From: Acidobacteriota bacterium
GTDB taxonomy: Bacteria > Acidobacteriota > UBA6911 > JACQSX01
Assembly: GCA_016211105.1 (NCBI GenBank)
Contig: JACQSX010000010.1
Coordinates: forward strand, 1 to 64,000
Direction of reading: 5' to 3'
DNA length: 64,000 bases
Below the pieces are notes generated by a model that saw nothing but the letters and a program-made list of their open reading frames with translations, was not told where the DNA came from and ran no database searches. This document shows, piece after piece, positions 61,704-64,000 of this stretch (the stretch's first letter is position 1; each line of letters begins with the position of its first letter). A program made the translations under genes and the position numbers.

Positions 61704-62684
61704 ATGAACTCTAAATCTCTTGAGCCCAATTGTTGTGTCGCGTATTCGGTCGTCGTTCCTGTCTACAACGAAAGCCAAGGGATCGATCACTGCGTTCATC
61801 AACTTATTGCTGTGATGGAATCGCTTGGTGAGCCCTTTGAGCTTGTCTTTGTGGATGACGGCAGTGTCGATCCATCTTTATCGATTTTGGCCCGCCACTG
61901 TGCGCAGGATCCACGAATCAAAGTGATCAGTTTGTCGCGCAACTTTGGCCATCAGGCAGCGCTATTTGCGGGTCTGCAGCATGCACGTGGGAAAGCGGTC
62001 ATCTCAATGGATGCGGATCTCCAGCATCCGCCCGAACTCGTCAAAAGCATGGTGGAATTGTGGCGTCAAGGCAATGAGGTCGTCTATACCGTCAAACAGG
62101 CGGCAAAAGCGTTCTCCCCCGTTCGCCGATTTGCCATGTGGTGCGCCTATTCGATCATCCGTCGCACGACGGGCCTCCAGATCGCGTTTGGGCAGTCCGA
62201 TTTTCGACTGCTAGATCGGGCGGTGGTAGATGTAATCAGCAAAATGCCGGAACAACGTAAATTCTTGCGCGGTTTGGTCAGTTGGGTTGGATTTAAGCAA
62301 GTGGCTCTGCCTTACGAACTAGCAGACAGATATGCAGGAAGTTCAAGTTACTCGTACTGGAAACTCTTCCGCCTTTTTTTTGATGGAATATTCTCCTTTT
62401 CGATTGTCCCCCTACGAACGACGCTTGTTCTGGGATTTCTCGCAGCGTCGCTAGCCCTTTTCTATGCTGTTTTCAGTCTTACGGCTGTATTCCTCGGGTG
62501 GCGCGTGGCGCCGCCCGGCTGGCTGTCCACGACCATGGTTGTGCTTTTTCTGGGCGGCGCCCAACTGATTGGGATTGGGTTGGTCGGAGAGTATCTGGGA
62601 CGAGTCTATGAAGAGACACAACAACGGCCTGTCTATATTGTTCGGCGTCGTATCGGCTTTGACGCGCTTGACGATCAACGATGA
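61704..62684 (+). CDS. Family 2 glycosyltransferase, GtrB/ArnC-like
   Basis: 326 residues. YSVVVPVYNESQGIDHCVHQLIAVM, ELVFVDDGSVDPSLSIL and ISMDADLQHPPELVKSMVELWRQGNEVVYTVK are the GT-A nucleotide-sugar and DxD regions. Two C-terminal helices (TLVLGFLAASLALFYAVFSLTAVFLGW, WLSTTMVVLFLGGAQLIGIGLVGEYLGRVYEE) match the polyprenyl-phosphate glycosyltransferases. A 280-base internal copy lies broken at 59170. It overlaps the following methyltransferase in an ATGA arrangement. Confidence 0.9.
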   Translation: MNSKSLEPNCCVAYSVVVPVYNESQGIDHCVHQLIAVMESLGEPFELVFVDDGSVDPSLSILARHCAQDPRIKVISLSRNFGHQAALFAGLQHARGKAVISMDADLQHPPELVKSMVELWRQGNEVVYTVKQAAKAFSPVRRFAMWCAYSIIRRTTGLQIAFGQSDFRLLDRAVVDVISKMPEQRKFLRGLVSWVGFKQVALPYELADRYAGSSSYSYWKLFRLFFDGIFSFSIVPLRTTLVLGFLAASLALFYAVFSLTAVFLGWRVAPPGWLSTTMVVLFLGGAQLIGIGLVGEYLGRVYEETQQRPVYIVRRRIGFDALDDQR

Positions 62685-63493
62685 AATGCATTGTTTGCGG
62701 TTCGGATAAAACGAGAGATTATTGGGATCATCGTCTTGTCCAATGTACGGAATGCTTCCTGGTGCGTGCGGCAGACTCTTACTTTTCGTGCCAACCCTCC
62801 GGCTTATATACCGAGACGTACTATCAAGGCGCCGAATATGCAGACTACATGGGAGAACGTAAGGCTCTAGCTCGCAACTTTCAGCAGCGCATCGCGATAT
62901 TGCGCCGCCTGGCGCCGGAAGCGAGGAAGCTGGTTGAAATTGGATCCGGCTACGGCTTCTTTCTTGAGATGGCGGGCCGGTACTGGGGTGTGAAAGGCTT
63001 TGAGATCTCCGAATATGCGGCGCAGCAAGCGCAGAGGATGAGTCTGCCCTGCATACAGGGTGACTACCTTCTTGAAGACATCGCCGCCGAGAAGTCAGAT
63101 ATCGTGTGCCTGTGGGATGCAATCGAGCACCTCAGGACCCCCCGGTTGGTGCTGGAAAAAGTCGAAGCTGACTTGCGCCCGCGAGGTGTGGTAGCGATCA
63201 GTACCGGTGATATCGGCGCCCTTTTGCCAAGACTACAGAAAGCGAGGTGGCGTTTAATTCATCCTCCCACCCATCTCTGGTATTTTTCCTTGACCCTCTT
63301 GCTCCGGCTGTTGCGCGAGGTGGGTTTTGAACCCGTGAAAATTTCCTACCCGTTTCACTATCGGTCGCTGCGGTGGCTGGCGGGTAGAGTATCGCGATGT
63401 GCTCCCCGGTGGATCGGAGACTTGCCGATTCCGCTCCAGACGGGCGATATCGTGGAGGTCTACGCGCGGAAGCGTAGAGGAACAAGTGACTAA
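62681..63493 (+). CDS. Class I SAM-dependent methyltransferase with N-terminal zinc-ribbon-like motif
   Basis: 270 residues. KCIVCGSDKTRDYWDHRLVQCTECFLV has two CxxC pairs. KLVEIGSGYGFFLEMAGRYWGVKGFEISEYAAQQAQRM is SAM motif I, and DIVCLWDAIEHLRTPRLVLEKVEADLRPRGVVAISTGD is the motif II/III region of Methyltransf_23-type enzymes. It begins in ATGA overlap with the GT2 gene and overlaps the next glycosyltransferase by eight bases. It probably methylates the sugar chain or its end. Confidence 0.87.
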   Translation: MKCIVCGSDKTRDYWDHRLVQCTECFLVRAADSYFSCQPSGLYTETYYQGAEYADYMGERKALARNFQQRIAILRRLAPEARKLVEIGSGYGFFLEMAGRYWGVKGFEISEYAAQQAQRMSLPCIQGDYLLEDIAAEKSDIVCLWDAIEHLRTPRLVLEKVEADLRPRGVVAISTGDIGALLPRLQKARWRLIHPPTHLWYFSLTLLLRLLREVGFEPVKISYPFHYRSLRWLAGRVSRCAPRWIGDLPIPLQTGDIVEVYARKRRGTSD

Positions 63494-64000
63494 GCTGCTC
63501 CTTGTCATCAGTGAGGCGTTCCGTTCCCATGGTGGCATCCAGCAGTACAACCGATTGCTCTGCAAAGCAGTGTCAGACTACGCCGAACACACAGGTGCGC
63601 GGGTGCAGATTGTGTCTCGCAATGACGAAAATCTGGATTCGGTGAATTCGTACATTCATGGCTCTGGCGTCCGTTTCCGCGGGTATGATACCGATTTGCG
63701 GCGCTTCGTGAAAGGCGTGCTACGGGCGAGTGTGCAACTGCGCCCCGACATTACGTTGCTGGGTCTGGTGAACTTCTCCCCGATCGGGCCGATTTTACGT
63801 CTGCTTGGCTTGACCCAACGATTTGGTGTTGCGTTGTATGGCGTTGAAGCGTGGCGGGTGTTGCCGCCCTTGCAGCGGTGGGCATTGGGTCGAGCAGACT
63901 TTGCCCTCGCCATCAGCGAGTACACGCGAGGTATGACCGTCTCGCTTAACAGAGTATCACAAGATCGGATTTACATTCTTCACCCGGCGTTGGATCCATT
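63486..64000 (+). CDS. Glycosyltransferase family 4, 3' truncated by window end
   Basis: The GTG at 63486 (AGAGG a few bases upstream) opens a frame that runs off the window and is missing from the ORF track. The first 171 codons read TKLLLVISEAFRSHGGIQQYNRLLCKAV, which is the GT4 N-terminal fold with its GGIQ nucleotide loop, then PDITLLGLVNFSPIGPILRLLG and ALGRADFALAISEYTRG, the usual 'ad.viavSe.t' strand before the C-terminal domain. The catalytic C-terminal half lies outside the window. Confidence 0.82.
   Translation, partial: MTKLLLVISEAFRSHGGIQQYNRLLCKAVSDYAEHTGARVQIVSRNDENLDSVNSYIHGSGVRFRGYDTDLRRFVKGVLRASVQLRPDITLLGLVNFSPIGPILRLLGLTQRFGVALYGVEAWRVLPPLQRWALGRADFALAISEYTRGMTVSLNRVSQDRIYILHPALDP

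Overview
The window is a long surface-polysaccharide (LPS O-antigen / exopolysaccharide) biosynthesis locus of a Gram-negative-type bacterium. It is preceded by one very large secreted NHL/RHS-repeat protein and a partial REP-associated transposase. Manno-heptose genes, a chain-length (Wzz-like) protein, a Wzx-like flippase and a Wzy-like polymerase indicate a lipid-linked polysaccharide assembled at the inner membrane. The giant RHS/NHL protein, the palindromic repeats that read as 'SEPRPSGSG' in coding sequence, and frequent GTG/TTG starts fit an Acidobacteriota-like soil bacterium. That assignment is an impression from gene style, not a proof.

Layout. 1-10.3 kb: partial REP-type transposase, a small membrane protein, a 2804-residue RHS/NHL protein on the minus strand whose gene has been invaded by REP-like palindromes, and a repeat-rich spacer holding another copy. 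10.4-18 kb: heptose kinase, GDP-rhamnose genes (rmd, gmd), a convergent wecB, an extended SDR, a short-chain dehydrogenase and a Gfo/Idh/MocA oxidoreductase. 18-23.6 kb: promoter with leader hairpin, winged-helix regulator, Wzz-like protein, TPR protein and GT4 glycosyltransferase. 23.6-28.4 kb: a tightly packed GDP-manno-heptose module (hddC, hddA, gmhA, gmhB) that also carries a transaldolase able to make the sedoheptulose 7-phosphate the pathway starts from. 28.4-39.4 kb: flippase, methyltransferases, FAD oxidoreductase, aldo-keto reductase, CgeB-like transferase and two tandemly duplicated GT39-type membrane proteins. 39.4-55.5 kb: a CDP-deoxysugar region (rfbG, rfbF, SDR, C-methyltransferase, TPP-dependent carboligase, citrate-lyase-like aldolase, HAD phosphatase, FkbM, GT2, GtrA and a PLP-fold 3-dehydratase), heavily scarred by duplication and mobile elements. 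55.6-64 kb: radical SAM/B12 protein, Wzy-like polymerase, membrane glycosyltransferase, GT2, methyltransferase and a GT4 cut by the window end.

How the genes work together. The nucleotide-sugar genes would supply GDP-D-rhamnose, UDP-ManNAc, GDP-manno-heptose and a CDP-linked deoxyhexose. TPP enzyme plus C-methyltransferase plus 3-dehydratase suggests at least one branched-chain (yersiniose-like) deoxysugar. Glycosyltransferases and membrane transferases assemble and decorate the unit, and the Wzx, Wzy and Wzz-like proteins export and polymerise it.

The most distinctive property of the locus is its decay pattern. Most of the broken genes (rfbF, TPP enzyme at both ends, SDR, wzy 5' end, GT2) have an intact relative elsewhere in the window. 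Others (a GT4 fragment, a Nudix hydrolase, a FAD-oxidoreductase C-terminus) do not have an obvious one. An IS256-like and an IS21-like element, both internally deleted, and an IS110 remnant sit among the scars. The locus appears to evolve by segmental duplication, replacement and erosion.
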